Positions 41,475 to 53,570 of a stretch of 64,000 nt of DNA are shown here, one piece after another (within the stretch, counting starts at the first letter, position 1; every line of letters begins with the position of its first letter). The position numbers and the translations under genes are program-made. The DNA is from Zanthoxylum bungeanum (Eukaryota; Streptophyta; Magnoliopsida; Sapindales; Rutaceae): positions 1,594,154 through 1,658,153 of the forward strand of contig SKCR01032772.1 of the NCBI GenBank assembly GCA_019454045.1, written 5' to 3'. Below the pieces are notes generated by a model that did no database searches, was not told the DNA's origin, and saw only the letters and a list, made by a program, of their open reading frames with translations.

Positions 41475-43495
41475 GTAGACATTGTATTTTCATGGTCCGA
41501 TGATGAGTCTCATGTAGGGACACTATATGAGAGTCAATGAAGATTGTAAGGTTCATATGCTGGAGAGAAACCATCTACATCCGGACGGATATAAATACTA
41601 AGTCTAGTTAAACATAACTATCATATTTGGTCAAATACACCTCACATCCGGCTAGACATGCGTCACGTTTCCAGTTTTACAAAATGACTCAATCTTTTTC
41701 CTTCTTAGTCAATTTCTATAAAACCAGATTCCTTCCTTCTTAAACACTTTTCCCAATTATATTTTTCCTTATTACCACCTTCCATAATTATCAATTTCCA
41801 TTTTAAAAGAGATCGCTTCCTTCATAAACTAAGAAACTATCACTATAAAAGAGAGGACCTCCACACAAACAATGGACCTTCTACTAGATCTAAATTTTAG
41901 AGGCTTGCAACTGATCCCTTGCCAAAAATTAGTGAAGCACACCCACCCAGCAGCAAAACAAAGGCCCCAAAAATCCTCTTAAATCTCTCTCTGGTAGATA
42001 AAATAAATAATCAACCAAGACTGTCAATCGTGTTCTTAGAGCCGAGATACACCTAAGGTAAGACTTAAGGGCCCTTATCACTTAATTTCTGCATGTTCGG
42101 ACGAACATACACTAGTTATATATTAACTTCGGCCGTATATATGACTACATCTGGTAGAACAATTTCCCACGATATATATGATGAAAACTCAAACGTAAAT
42201 TTTGTAGTTGAATCTAAATGGACGGTAGTACGATATGTACTTGAGATACAACTCCACGTACAATGGAAAAGATGATTGTTGATTTTGTTTGTTCGCGCAC
42301 ATGTTTTTTATTATTATTTGCCATAACTTGGACTGTTTATTTTTTATTTATTCTATTGACATACTTTCCTTTTTGTTCTTTATCTTTTTATTATCATTGC
42401 ATATATTTCTATGATTTTGGATTACACTGCACATCCGGCCAGATATTGTCTGACCGAAAATACATCTAAAAAGGGACACCTCCGGCCGACCATTCCCATG
42501 TCCAACCAGTCATAATTAATTTCGTTGTTTATTGCCATGATACTGCTCTCTGGACATTATTATTTGCTTTTAAGTCATGTTTATACTTTTGAGTGTTTTA
42601 AATTATTTTGTATGATATTTGCATTATAAGGTAGGGTGATATCTCTTTTCAAAACTTGATATTATATCGGCATCAGTAAAAGACGATTCTGAACCCAAAC
42701 GGGTTGAAAGGCGACCTTGCGAGAGGTGTAGTGCGGCCATAAATCATTCTCAGTGTCTTATATTGGGTGACAACTCCTTTATTTTCTGATTAGTCCCCCA
42801 TGGCCTAATTGTACTCTCTACAAGCTGCGAGATCAACAGTGTCATGGTTGTCGACATCATACGAAAAATCCTGCTTCATTCCTACAAATGTCGACTCCAC
42901 TGGGGATATAGAATCGGTCTCGAAAAAATACTTTATAGTATTGATTGTGAGATTGAGGTTAACCATGTCTTCAGTTTTTGCATACCTTCTTTAACCCCGT
43001 GGCACTGCGTATCGAGAAATCGCTTTCACATAAGATGGTGGATCGATGTGTGATGATACCTATCACTCGTTGGCACGTACCCTATTAAATCAAAAAAAAA
43101 TAATTTATTTAAAAGAGTATGAGTATTATTATCATTTAAAAATTAAAACAAAGAAATCAAAAAAAAACATTTAGTTAAATCAAATTATTAAATTTTTAAA
43201 AAAAAATGGATTTATCATTTGTTTAAATGACAAAAGATTTTATTGTATATTTAGGGAGAGAGGGGGGGATGGAGAGGATCTGACATAGGAATGGAGGAAA
43301 AACAGTGCTCTTTTTTAAGTCGTCTAAAAAAAATAGTTATTCTTTAAGATAGTTAGTACTCCTAATTTTGCTTCATTAAGAATTTAGACTTCATAAACAA
43401 AAAAGAATGATTGAATAATAGATACACCATTTCCCCCAAATTAATAATTTAAAATAACTCTTCAACCTGCCATATTGATGTATCGTAAAGGCATG
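41475..43495. other. Non-coding, probably retroelement-derived DNA
   Basis: Follows the gag relic. A plus-strand TATA-like tataaaag lies near 41845, followed by a leader-like stretch, suggesting a decayed LTR or leader, but I cannot place TG...CA ends or a target duplication. Repeated ccggccga/ccgaccattc words occur near 42430-42510. No gene. Confidence 0.35.
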
Positions 43496-43503
43496 AAATA
43501 AGG

Positions 43504-44013
43504 TAAGAGTGGCAATTTGGGTCAGGATTTATTCATTCGATTCGATTCGTTTTAAAACGAATACGGATTTGAAAAAATGGATTCGTTTAATACATGAGTC
43601 AATTCGATTCGATTCATTTATTAAACAAATCAAATATGAATTTAAGCTCATTGATTCGTTTATTCGTTTATGATTCATTTTATTATTTTTATTTACTAGT
43701 TCTTGTTAATTTTCAATTAAGATTCGAGAAATTATACCTAATTACCATAAAAAAAAATATTTTCAATATTTGGTGAGTTATTTTTAATAAATATATTAAT
43801 TACATATTTCATATGTTTATATTTATGAAGAATTAATGTAAATCAAGTGTGGTAAATTATTTTATTAAATAATATCATTGACTAAATGAATAAACAAATA
43901 TTCGTATTCGATTCGTTTAATAAACGAATCGAATACGAATCCATCACATTTTGATTCGATTCGTTTAAGATTCGATACAAATTCGATTCGTTGATTCATT
44001 TTGTCACCCCCTA
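43504..44013. mobile_element. hAT MITE with perfect 8-bp TSD
   Basis: 510 bp. Left terminus taagagtggcaatttggg and right terminus (reverse complement) tagggggtgacaaaatga form hAT-type inverted repeats. The target duplication aaataagg is perfect (43496-43503 and 44014-44021). Subterminal regions carry many cgattcgattcg/aacgaatcgaat words in both orientations, typical of transposase-binding subterminal repeats. No coding capacity. Confidence 0.9.
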
Positions 44014-44021
44014 AAATAAGG

Positions 44022-44678
44022 TTTTCCTCTAACATTTGATCAACCACTCAAGCATAGACCTTGGGGAACAATGATTTGGGTTGTGGGTTTAATGATTTAA
44101 TGTTGGGAGTATGTTCATTTTCTCCCTAGTGTTTATATTAATAGTCAATTATTCTTTTATTATTTTAATAATACTCCAAGACCCTCCTAAGTCAAATGAA
44201 TATTCTCATTTAATAAGTTTTTTTGATATAGTTATCATTACTTAAATAATTAAGAATTTTACATCATTATTAACTCTTTAAATTAATTAAAAAAATATAT
44301 GAAAAATATTATAAAATATAATATTTCAATATAGAATTATTATAAAATCTAATATTTTTATTAAAAAAATTATTTCATTTAATTATCTTAAATAAATTTA
44401 TTCTAAATATAGTTTAGTGTAGTTTCATATTACAGTATAATAAATAGAAATAAATAAAACTAAGAATGTATGTTATTAATATAGATTAATAAATTGACAA
44501 TCCAAAGAATAATTTAACAAAATTGAAAAATATAACAAAAAATAATAATTAAAAAAGAGAGGGATTAAGATATTGTATGTGAGATACTATAAAATCGATT
44601 ACAGAAATGGAATTCAATTGACACATCTCGTTTATTTTATATAATTTTTGAATTGAATTTTTTAAGATAATTAAAAAA
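44022..44678. other. AT-rich intergenic DNA
   Basis: No gene. It contains tattgaaatattatattttaaaat-type words that recur, often inverted, in the duplicated region to the right, so the duplicated segment may have spread locally more than once. Confidence 0.45.
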
Positions 44679-45600
44679 ATAATTTTATTAAATTATTATT
44701 TTTAATTATTTTAAAAATTATTAAAATATTAATTTTTTCAAAATTAATTATCTTAAAAAATATTATATTTAGAATAATTTTAATAATATTAGTTAAATCG
44801 CGGCATAAAATTATGCCATGAAGAAACATGAAAAGTAATTTTTCTTCTCTTTTAGGAACTATTTTTATTTTCTAATCTTATGTTTTCAATTTTTATTTTC
44901 TCAAAACATGTAAACGAATTGAGATATTTCTCAAAACAGTTTTTTAGTATAGTTTGAAAGGTAGCTTGTAACTGAAATTTTAAAAAATACTAATTGTCGA
45001 TTACATTTATATAATAATTCTATATTGAAATATTATATTTTAAAATATTTTTCATATATTTTTAATTAATTTAAAGAGTTAATAATGATGTAAAATTCTT
45101 AGGATAAATATGTCAAAAAACTTATAAAATGATAATATTTTTTTGACTTTTTGACTTAGTGGGTTTTGAGGTATTATTAAAATAATGGGGGAGGAGGATA
45201 AGTGGCTATTAATATAAACATTAGGGCGAAATGAGCATTCTCCTTTTAATTTACATTAAATATAATCCAGATAATCTTCATTGCTTCAGGTACAAAAAAA
45301 AAAAAAGTGAAAAGAGATAATGTATTTGTAAGGAGGGCTCGCCTTGAATTGTAAATAATTAAGGATGTTAAATGAATTCTTAAAATAAGTTTTCCATTAA
45401 TAAAAGATTAAAAAAAATATTCATATTATATATTTAAAATTTGATTTTTTTTATTTGGGATCCTAATTTTGAGCCAAACTTTAGAGCTCTAACCAATCGC
45501 CTATATCGATTGTCTCTAAGAGCACATCTGATTTCAAGTTTATAATTTGGAAAAAAAAGAAGAAGAAATATATATATATATATATTTTTATTTTTAAATT

Positions 45601-46045
45601 TGTTGAATTTAGTCGCAAATTCTTACGTCACACACATTCAATCGTCAATCAAGAAGCAAGATTTTTACCGTGGTTCGCCGGAAAAATTCCCGACTACATC
45701 CACGTTGAACTCCGGAATAGGGAGCTCGCTGCACTAAACAATTTCAAGATTACACACGGAATCTTGAATCCGTTAATAAATTGTAATTCCCCAAATCTCA
45801 CAAACTCTAATCTCTAAAAGTGTCAATCTCTCAAATTCTCAATTGAGAATTACACTAACTTGGACTAGGAAATAGGCTTAACACTTAGCCAAAAACAAGG
45901 AAAAACAATTAATGAAAACCGTTTTAACTAATTCTCAACCTAAGCACCCTTTATATATGATTGGCAAATAGAAGTAATTGGGACAACGGCAAGGATTGCG
46001 CCACGTGTCCCTTATCCAACGGATGATAAGGCTTCACATTTTACA
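45601..46045 (-). repeat. 3' LTR of the Tork-like element
   Basis: 445 bp, TGTTGAATTTAG...CACATTTTACA. Contains the accgtggttcgccgg...ctacatccacg block also seen, in diverged form, in the Gypsy LTRs here. Confidence 0.94.
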
Positions 46046-46162
46046 ATCTCCACCTTAAAGCCAAAAACACATATCACTCCCAATCATACACAAGGATACA
46101 TTAAGGCCAAGATAGCACAACAAACTCACCTACTTCCATCATCGATCATGTCGGCTGCAAGG

Positions 46163-48952
46163 TCAGCCAACCCCCACCTGCAACAGCTTCACGCAATGGG
46201 AGAGTTTGGTTGCAGTCACAATTTTTGTCCCCATGTCAGATGGGTTGTCTTCGATTGGAACATTCTTAATCTCAATATTACCACTTGAGATGATTTCCCG
46301 CACAAAATGATACTTCACATCCACATGCTTGGTTCTCTCATGATGTATTGGATTCTTGCTCAGATGTATTGCACTCTGACTGTCAGAATACACAACTGTC
46401 TTACCCTGCAGCTGTTGTATTTCGGTTAAGATACCCTGAAGCCAAATTGCTTCCTTGAACATATCAGTTATGGCTATATACTCCGCTTCGGTAGTTGAGA
46501 GTGTAACCAACGGTTGCAGGCTTGACTTCCAGCTGATGCAATTTCCACCAATTGTGAAATAGTAAGCTGTAGTTGACTTTCTCGAGTCTCTGTCACCTGC
46601 AAAATCAGAATCAACATACCCTACCAAATCTAAATCGTTAGATTTGTTAAAACATAAGTCATAATCAACAGTAGTATTCAAGTATCTTAACAACCATTGT
46701 AAAGCACTCCAGTGTGCTCCACCTGGATTAGACATAAACCTACTCAATAAAGATACAACATATGACAAGTCAGGTCTAATACTAATCATGGCATACATCA
46801 CAGGACCAGTAGCATTAGAATAAGGTACATTTTCCATTTTAATCACCTCAGGTCTAGTACTAAGAGAAGACATCTCATCTTCCATAGCCGCTTCCCATTC
46901 AAGTTTATGGGTAGACTTTAATGTCTCTCCTAAGCTAGCAGGCTCAACCCCATTAATTTCATGACTTGATATTAATGCACAGAAATACAAATCATTAGTT
47001 GAGTAATCATACCTGGTAGGAGGCCTTACCTGCCTCCTACTTCTGTCTCTTGCTAGCTGGTAGTTGGCCAATGTGTCTTGTGGTGTTTCATCATGCTGCT
47101 CAGTTTGATCCACTTGATCTATAGTGTCATCTTCAATTTGTTCTTGTATCTCTGCTACTTTATTTATGTTTTCCTTCTGGTTATTCCTCCTGGGCTGGGT
47201 GTCCTCAGATGTCTCCGTGCCTGACATGTCACCAACTTGCTCAGCGGTCCTTGATGTCCCTGGCTCCACCTGCATCTGAGCTCCCCCTGCAAAATCAAAA
47301 TCTGTTAGATCTTTTTCTAAGGCACCTGCATTATTGTTAGTAGATTTACAAGGAAAACAAAGTTTATTGAATATAACATCCCGACTAACTATGACTTTGA
47401 CTCCAGGTGACTCCCTTTCCCATAACATATACCCTTTTGTCCCTTCTTGATATCCTAGGAAAACACACTTGATTGACCTCGGTTCAAGTTTACCTACGGA
47501 CTGGTGAGCATAAGCTTCACAGCCAAACACTCTAAGGTAGGCAAGCTTATGAGCCCTACCAGACCAGATTTCTTCTGGGCTCTTAAACTGAACGGAACTA
47601 TTAGGGCTAAGGTTAATCAAATGAGTAGCAGTATTGAGGGCTTCACCCCAAAAGGCCCTCGGAAGTTCGGAAGAGAATAAAAGACATCTGATCTTTTCTA
47701 ATAGGGTTCTATTCATTCTTTCCGCAACTCCATTCTGTTGATGGGTGTTTCTAACAGTCCTATATCTTAGGATACCCTCACTAGTACAGTATTGATCAAA
47801 CTCAGTATTACAAAATTCTAAGCCATTATCAGTTCTCAAGACTTTTACTTTGTTACTAGTTTGATTTTCTACTAATACTTTCCATTCTTTAAATTTAGTC
47901 AAAATTTCATCCTTTGATTTTAGTAAGAATGTCCATACCTTCGTACTGTAGTCATCAACAATAGAGAGGAAATATTTCTTACCCCCATGGGTCTGGACCT
48001 TTGCTGGTCCCCACAGATCACAATGTAGATACTCCAGACTCGCCTTTGACAAATGAATTCCAGTTGGGAAGCTCTGTCTGTGCTGTTTGCCCAACACACA
48101 GATCTCACAAAACTCAAGTGGCTTCAACTGGTCCTTTCCAAATTGTCCATGCTTGCTGAGTACCTGCATTCCTTTCTGGCCTATATGGCCAAGTCTCAAG
48201 TGCCATATATTAGTCATATCAACATTAGAAGTTAAAGCAGAAATGGGTTTATCCGAGAATACATGTTGGCCATTTAGAACATACAATTCATTTCTCTTTA
48301 TACCAGTTAGGATCAATTTATTACCCTTAGATATGTGCAAGTTTCCTTTGTGTGCTTTATATGTGAAACCTAATTCATCCAGTGTTCCTAGTGATATCAG
48401 GTTCCGTTTCAAGTCAGGTACATATCTAACATCAGTAAGGATCCTAACTTTACTATCATGAAGTTTAAGTGTTATGTCCCCAACTCCCTGTATTCTACAA
48501 GTATTGTCATTACCCATATACACAGTCCCTTGGTCAGAATTTCTAAAGTTGACAAACCAGTCCCTATACGGACTCATGTGAAAAGAACACCCGGAGTCCA
48601 GAATCCATTCTCTACTAATGTGATCTCTACACACAGTCAATGCCTCACATAGGCACATCGACTCCTTTTCGGCAGCCACAGTAGCGTTGCCTTTATTTTC
48701 CTGTTCCCTAATGAACTTATAACAATTCCTTTTAAGGTGTCCCATCTTCCCACAATGATAGCACTTCTTGTCACTATTCTTATTCTTATCCTGTTTATTC
48801 TTTTTCTGTCCTTTAGGTTCTTTGTTATTAGTCTGATAGTTATTCGGACCATTACATTTCTTTTCATTTTTTCCTTTCACGAATAAGTTCGCTCCTCCTT
48901 TCCTACTGGTTCTAAGTTCTAGCTCTCTAGCCCTTATACCAGATATCACCAA
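46163..48952 (-). CDS. Copia polyprotein (knuckle-PR-INT-RNase H) with RT deleted
   Basis: One open frame of about 929 codons, the continuation of gag after a TGA at 48971-48973. Order: CCHC knuckle CYHCGKMGHLKRNC, protease EWILDSGCSFHMSP, HHCC module (HLRLGH...CEICVLGKQ), integrase core (YLHCDLWGP, LRTDNGLEF, NTHQQNGVAERMN), then a linker. Near 46860 the frame passes directly from the RT entry block (EWEAAMEDEMSSL) to the RT tail (PYSNATGPVMYAM, RPDLSYVVSLLSRFM) and a full RNase H (GYVDSDFAGDRDSRKS, STTEAEYIA, YSDSQSAIHL, HVDVKYHFVRE). All RT catalytic motifs, including the YVDD box, are missing. The element could not copy itself without RT in trans. Confidence 0.92.
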   Translation of the reverse strand: MVISGIRARELELRTSRKGGANLFVKGKNEKKCNGPNNYQTNNKEPKGQKKNKQDKNKNSDKKCYHCGKMGHLKRNCYKFIREQENKGNATVAAEKESMCLCEALTVCRDHISREWILDSGCSFHMSPYRDWFVNFRNSDQGTVYMGNDNTCRIQGVGDITLKLHDSKVRILTDVRYVPDLKRNLISLGTLDELGFTYKAHKGNLHISKGNKLILTGIKRNELYVLNGQHVFSDKPISALTSNVDMTNIWHLRLGHIGQKGMQVLSKHGQFGKDQLKPLEFCEICVLGKQHRQSFPTGIHLSKASLEYLHCDLWGPAKVQTHGGKKYFLSIVDDYSTKVWTFLLKSKDEILTKFKEWKVLVENQTSNKVKVLRTDNGLEFCNTEFDQYCTSEGILRYRTVRNTHQQNGVAERMNRTLLEKIRCLLFSSELPRAFWGEALNTATHLINLSPNSSVQFKSPEEIWSGRAHKLAYLRVFGCEAYAHQSVGKLEPRSIKCVFLGYQEGTKGYMLWERESPGVKVIVSRDVIFNKLCFPCKSTNNNAGALEKDLTDFDFAGGAQMQVEPGTSRTAEQVGDMSGTETSEDTQPRRNNQKENINKVAEIQEQIEDDTIDQVDQTEQHDETPQDTLANYQLARDRSRRQVRPPTRYDYSTNDLYFCALISSHEINGVEPASLGETLKSTHKLEWEAAMEDEMSSLSTRPEVIKMENVPYSNATGPVMYAMISIRPDLSYVVSLLSRFMSNPGGAHWSALQWLLRYLNTTVDYDLCFNKSNDLDLVGYVDSDFAGDRDSRKSTTAYYFTIGGNCISWKSSLQPLVTLSTTEAEYIAITDMFKEAIWLQGILTEIQQLQGKTVVYSDSQSAIHLSKNPIHHERTKHVDVKYHFVREIISSGNIEIKNVPIEDNPSDMGTKIVTATKLSHCVKLLQVGVG

Positions 48953-48970
48953 GTCTAGCCTAGGTACAAC

Positions 48971-49471
48971 TCATGTGTACTGTAGAGAGTTCTTAACGAC
49001 ACTATATTCTTCAGGTAATGAATTTAAAAGTATCATAGCTTCCCTAGAGTCTCTTAGGGCTTGGTCAGTTCCTTTAAGGATTTGAGTCATTTTCGTGAAT
49101 TCATCCAAATTATCATCAATCGACTTATTAGTATCCATCTTGTAATTAAACAAATTTCCCTTTAAGAACACTAAATTTGGTGCAGAAATAACAGAATAAA
49201 GAGATTCGAGTTTACCCCAGAGTTGAATGGCCATGTCAATTCCATCAACCTTTCTGATGACCGAATCTCCAAGGTGAAGGAAAATCAGGTTGTAAGCTTC
49301 TTCCAGGATTTCGTCCTTCGCTTCCTTTTCCATCTTCGGCCATTTTTCTGGATTTGGTTCCAATGCCAAAGCTACCTTATGGTGGGAAAGCAGAACTTTC
49401 ATTTTCTTCTTCCAAGTAGTGAAATCCCTTTTCCCGTCAAAGATGCCGACGTCGAGTCTCATGGTCGACAT
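48971..49471 (-). CDS. Copia gag (Tork-like element)
   Basis: ATG at 49471 (MSTMRLDVGIFDGKRDFTTW). UBN2-type capsid with WKKKMKVLLSH, AYNLIFLHLGDSVIRKV, LWGKLESLY, LVFLKGNLFNYKM and LLNSLPEEYSVVKNSL. It stops at a TGA (48971-48973) in the frame of the downstream polyprotein; the sense continues beyond the stop (GIRARELELR), so the TGA probably replaced a sense codon. Leader 49472-50474 is non-coding. Confidence 0.9.
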   Translation of the reverse strand: MSTMRLDVGIFDGKRDFTTWKKKMKVLLSHHKVALALEPNPEKWPKMEKEAKDEILEEAYNLIFLHLGDSVIRKVDGIDMAIQLWGKLESLYSVISAPNLVFLKGNLFNYKMDTNKSIDDNLDEFTKMTQILKGTDQALRDSREAMILLNSLPEEYSVVKNSLQYT

Positions 49472-50474
49472 TTTTACTTCCCAAACACGTTTCGACTACA
49501 CTCACCCAAACTGCCCAAACATGACAGCAGCCTAATCACCCAACGACTAAGCCTTCAACACCCAAATCGGCAGCACAATGGCTTTGTCAACAGCAAAGCA
49601 CCCCAGTAACTCAGTCACATAAACAGCGAATCCTTAAACCACTTACAGTCTCCAATCTTGCAATTTGGTGACACTTTCGGCAATTCCACACCCAAATTAC
49701 AACAGGGAGCACACTCCCTAAACAGCAAATTTCAATCCCTTATTCAGCAAATCACAATTTAATATGTCCTAACATAAGACAACAAGTACAATTCACACAG
49801 GGGCTTCTTCGGATAACTCAAATTCGGCAACCCTAGCCCAGAAATCCAGAGACCTTCAATCGGCAAATACCCTAACTGATTCTAGGGTTTTAATCGGCCA
49901 CCAAGGGTTCTTCTCGGCAGCACCGTTCTTGCGGCGATTCCCTCACTGGTCTGTACTTCAATGGATCTTGATTCGGCTGCTAATTTGATCGACTACTCTG
50001 TTTTCTTTAAATTGGCAGTCTTGTTGGTTCTACCGAGTCTTGAATCTTGTTCTTGGTCACAAACAGTTCAATCGGCTGTTCTTGGAGTCTGCAAAATTGT
50101 TATCGGCTGTGGCTTTTGTGTTCTTCAAGTTTACAGATTCTTGATGCCCTTCGTCTTCTTTCGATGCCGTGACTTCAATTTTTAGGGATTTCAATCTTGC
50201 TCTGGTCTCCTCGGTTTTTCGTTTCTTGATCGGTACTATGTGTTTGATCGCCAAACTCTTCAACTTTTGCTCGTCTCTGGCTGTTGCTGTTTTTGTTTTG
50301 TTTTTTTCGGCCGTGACAGTAATCTTCAATTTTGACAAAAGATTAGGGATTTTTTCTTTTGCCGAATGACTGTACCAAATTCAGAAGGATGAATCTTGGG
50401 CTTTGATCTTCAATCAACAGATCAGGTTTCCTTCGGCCCACTTATCTTTAATTCCAAAATGTTCTGATACCAAT

Positions 50475-50919
50475 TGTTGAATTTAATCGCAAATTCTTAC
50501 GTCACACACATTCAATCGTCAATCAAGAAGCAAGATTTTTACCGTGGTTCGCCGGAAAAATTCCCGACTACATCCATGTTGAACTCCGGAATAGGGAGCT
50601 CGCTGCACTAAACAATTTCAAGATTACACACGGAATCTTGAATCCGTTTACAAATTGTAATTCCCCAAATCTCACAAACCCTAACCTCTAAAAGTGTCAA
50701 TCTCTCAAATTCCCAATTGAGAATTACACTAACTTGGACTAGGAAATAGGCTTAACACTTAGCTAAAAACAAGGAAAAACAATTAATGAAAACTGTTTTA
50801 ACTAATTCTCAACCTAAGCACCCTTTATATATGATTGGCAAATAGAAGTAATTGGGACAACGACAAGGATTGCGCCACGTGTCCCTTATCCAACGGATGA
50901 TAAGGCTTCACATTTTACA
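50475..50919 (-). repeat. 5' LTR of the Tork-like element
   Basis: 445 bp, about 10 substitutions relative to 45601-46045, no length change. The target duplication aaatt follows. Confidence 0.94.
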
Positions 50920-52352
50920 AAATTATTATGAAATATAAATTTTTTCTCAAGAAAAAAAATTGATGTGTTCATTTTTTTACCAAACACCTACACAATAGCT
51001 CTAGGCTCAAACTATCAAACACCTTCACAACTAGCTAGAGTGTGGCACAACTTAATTAGTCAAACCACCGATTTTTTTTTTGGAGTATTTTGAAATCATA
51101 TTTAAAATATTTTTTAGAATAATTTTATTAAATTATATTTTTAATTATTTTAAAAATTATTAAAATATTAATTTTTTCAAAATTAATTATCTTAAAAAAT
51201 ATTATATTTAGAATAATTTTAATAATATTAGTTAAATCGCGGCATAAAATTATGCCATGAAGAAACATGAAAAGTAATTTTTCTTCTCTTTTATGAACTA
51301 TTTTTATTTTCTAATCTTATGTTTTCAGTTTTTATTTTCTCAAAACATGTAAATGAATTGAGATATTTCTCAAAATAGTTTTTTAGTATAGTTTGAAAGG
51401 TAGCTTGTAACTAGAATTTTAAAAAATACTAATTGTCATTTACTTTTATATAATAATTCTATATTGAAATATTATATTTTAAAATATTTTTCATATATTT
51501 TTTTAATTAATTTAAAGAGTTAATAATGATGTAAATTTCTTAATTAATTATGCAAGGACAAATATGTCAAAAAAATTATAAAATGAAAATATGTTTTTGA
51601 CTTTTTGACTTAGTGGGTTTTGGAGTATTATTAAAATAACGGGGGAGGAGGATAAGTGGCTACTAATATAACCATTAGGGGGAAATTGACATTCTCCTTT
51701 GATTTTACATTAAATATAATCTAGATGGAAAGAGATAATGTATTTGTAAGGAGGGGTCGCCTTGAATTGTAAATAATCAAGGATGTTAAACGAATTCTTA
51801 AAATAAGTTTTCCATTAATAAAAGATTAAAAAAAATATTCATATTATATATTTAAAATTTGATTTTTTTTTTATTTGGGATCCTAATTTTGAGCCAAACT
51901 TTAGAGCTCTAACCAATCGCCTATATCGATTGTCTCTAAGAGCACATCTGATTTCAAGTTTATAATTTGGAAAAAAAAAAAAGAAGAAGAAATATATATA
52001 TTTTTTATTTTTAAATTATTATGAAATATAAATTTTTTCTCAAGAAAAAAAATTGATGTGTTCATTTTTTTACCAAACACCTACACAATAGCTCTAGGCT
52101 CTAACTATCAAACACCTTCACAACTAGCTAGAGTGTGGCACAACTTAATTAGTCAAACCACCGATTTTTTTGGAGTATTTTGAAATCATATTTAAAATAT
52201 TTTTTAGATTAAAATTATTTGAAAATCTCTTAATAATAAATTCAAAAATACTAGATAAGTAGTATTTCCAAACTAACCTGCGTCTAACCTTAATAAGTAG
52301 GGAGTAGTTTATAAATTAGAAACAAACATTGAGCAAATAACTAGCGGATAAA

Positions 52353-53570
52353 TATTGATGGTGGTTTTTTACAACACATATCCCGAGGAAAATTAGGGCA
52401 TGAGGAGCCCCGAGGCCGAGGTGGCATGGGGAGCCCAAGGACCTAAGAGCAAAATGAATACGAGAGAAGAGCATGAGCCTGACCCATATGTGCAAGTGAG
52501 GTGCTCTGCCCGAGGGGGCGACCATATGTGCAAGTGAGGTGTTCTATCTGAGGGGGTCTTCTGTGATAAAGTAATGATGGTCCGTACCCAGTCACTTTGA
52601 AGATAATATTGAGGTTACTCTAACGAAGCGTATGAATAGAGGAGGACTATGACCTGAGGAGGATCAAGACTTGAGGTGGACATGACCAGAGAAGAAGCAT
52701 CACTAGAGGAGGTTCATGAAGAATGACCCGAGGAGGTTCATGAAGAGTATGACCCAGGGAGGTGGGTGAGGTGATACACGAGCAGCTCAAGCAGCATGAC
52801 GTATGCCCTACCTGAAAAGTGGCATCCAGAAGGCTAATAATGAAACTGATAAAGCAACGGTTCATATGAAGCCATGAGATCTATCAGCTGCCATAAGCCG
52901 GTGCAATGACAAGATAGCTAGCAGACAACTGCCACAAGCAGGTGCAAATGGCAGGAAAAATTGCATATGGGATTGGCTGAGAAAGTGGTGGAAGTAATGA
53001 CTCAATGGTAGCAATGATGATTAAGTGACGTAGGATGACGCCAATGTCGATTGTAATAGTGGTTCTGAGAGTCTATATAAAGGGGATGAAACCATTTGAG
53101 AAGAAAAAGATTCTTTGGAATTGTATTCACAACTCTTGTAATTTGAGAGCAAACTAGTGATAGAAAGAGAAAGTGATTCGTGTACTCGACCACTCTGAGG
53201 AAAGTAGCTCAAGCTAGTAATGACCCGACCATGTTTTATGGGCTTGGTCATGACCCGATCATGTTTTATGTTGTTTATCTCCATTTATCACCTCGAGTCA
53301 GTCATCATCTGAGACCAATAAACATTCTCATTTCTCCTGTGGACGTAGGTAGGAGGCTAGGAGCCACTCTCCGCCGAACCACATAAACTTGCCTTTGTGA
53401 TTTTTAGTATTTTGTCAAGTTTGTGTGGTTCATATTAATCAAACCAATTCACTATTGAGTGGGGTTTATCGAGAGGTGAATTCCCTTATTTATCATTCAA
53501 ACGAAAAACAGTTGGATATAGTGTTCGGCAGTGTTTTATGATTTTTTGTTTCCCACAACATCCATAGCTA
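52353..53570 (+). mobile_element. LTR-like relic with TATA box and internal repeats
   Basis: Non-coding. The left end tattgatggtgg resembles the TGTTGATGG start of the Gypsy LTRs here with TG mutated; the right end is cccacaaca. A plus-strand TATATAAA lies at 53074-53081, and the tgtggacgtagg...ccgccgaaccaca block (about 53339-53385) matches the region near the end of the solo LTR at 61143-62073. Short direct repeats: gtgcaagtgaggtg (52491, 52528) and gaggaggttcatgaag (52698, 52732). No confident target duplication. Confidence 0.5.

Larger units (their letters stand above)
45601..50919 (-). mobile_element. Ty1/Copia retrotransposon (Tork-like) lacking the RT core
   Basis: 5319 bp, 5' LTR on the right. 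445-bp LTRs, TG...CA, target duplication aaatt (45596-45600 and 50920-50924). PBS (minus TGGTATCAGAAC, about 50472-50461) and PPT (minus AAGGTGGAGAT, about 46056-46046) are present. I counted about 10 LTR differences (~98% identity). gag, PR, INT and RNase H are readable but the central RT domain is absent. A ~1-kb leader separates LTR and gag. Confidence 0.94.
44679..52205. repeat. ~1.1-kb tandem duplication, first copy split by a Copia element
   Basis: Copy A is 44679-45600 plus 50920-51118; copy B is 51119 to about 52205. They share long near-identical stretches, including taaatcgcggcataaaattatgcc and the gagctctaaccaatcgcc block. Copy B has the uninterrupted site (aaattattatgaaat at 52013), showing the empty target. 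Unit length is about 1.09-1.12 kb. No gene inside; nature of the unit unknown. Confidence 0.85.
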
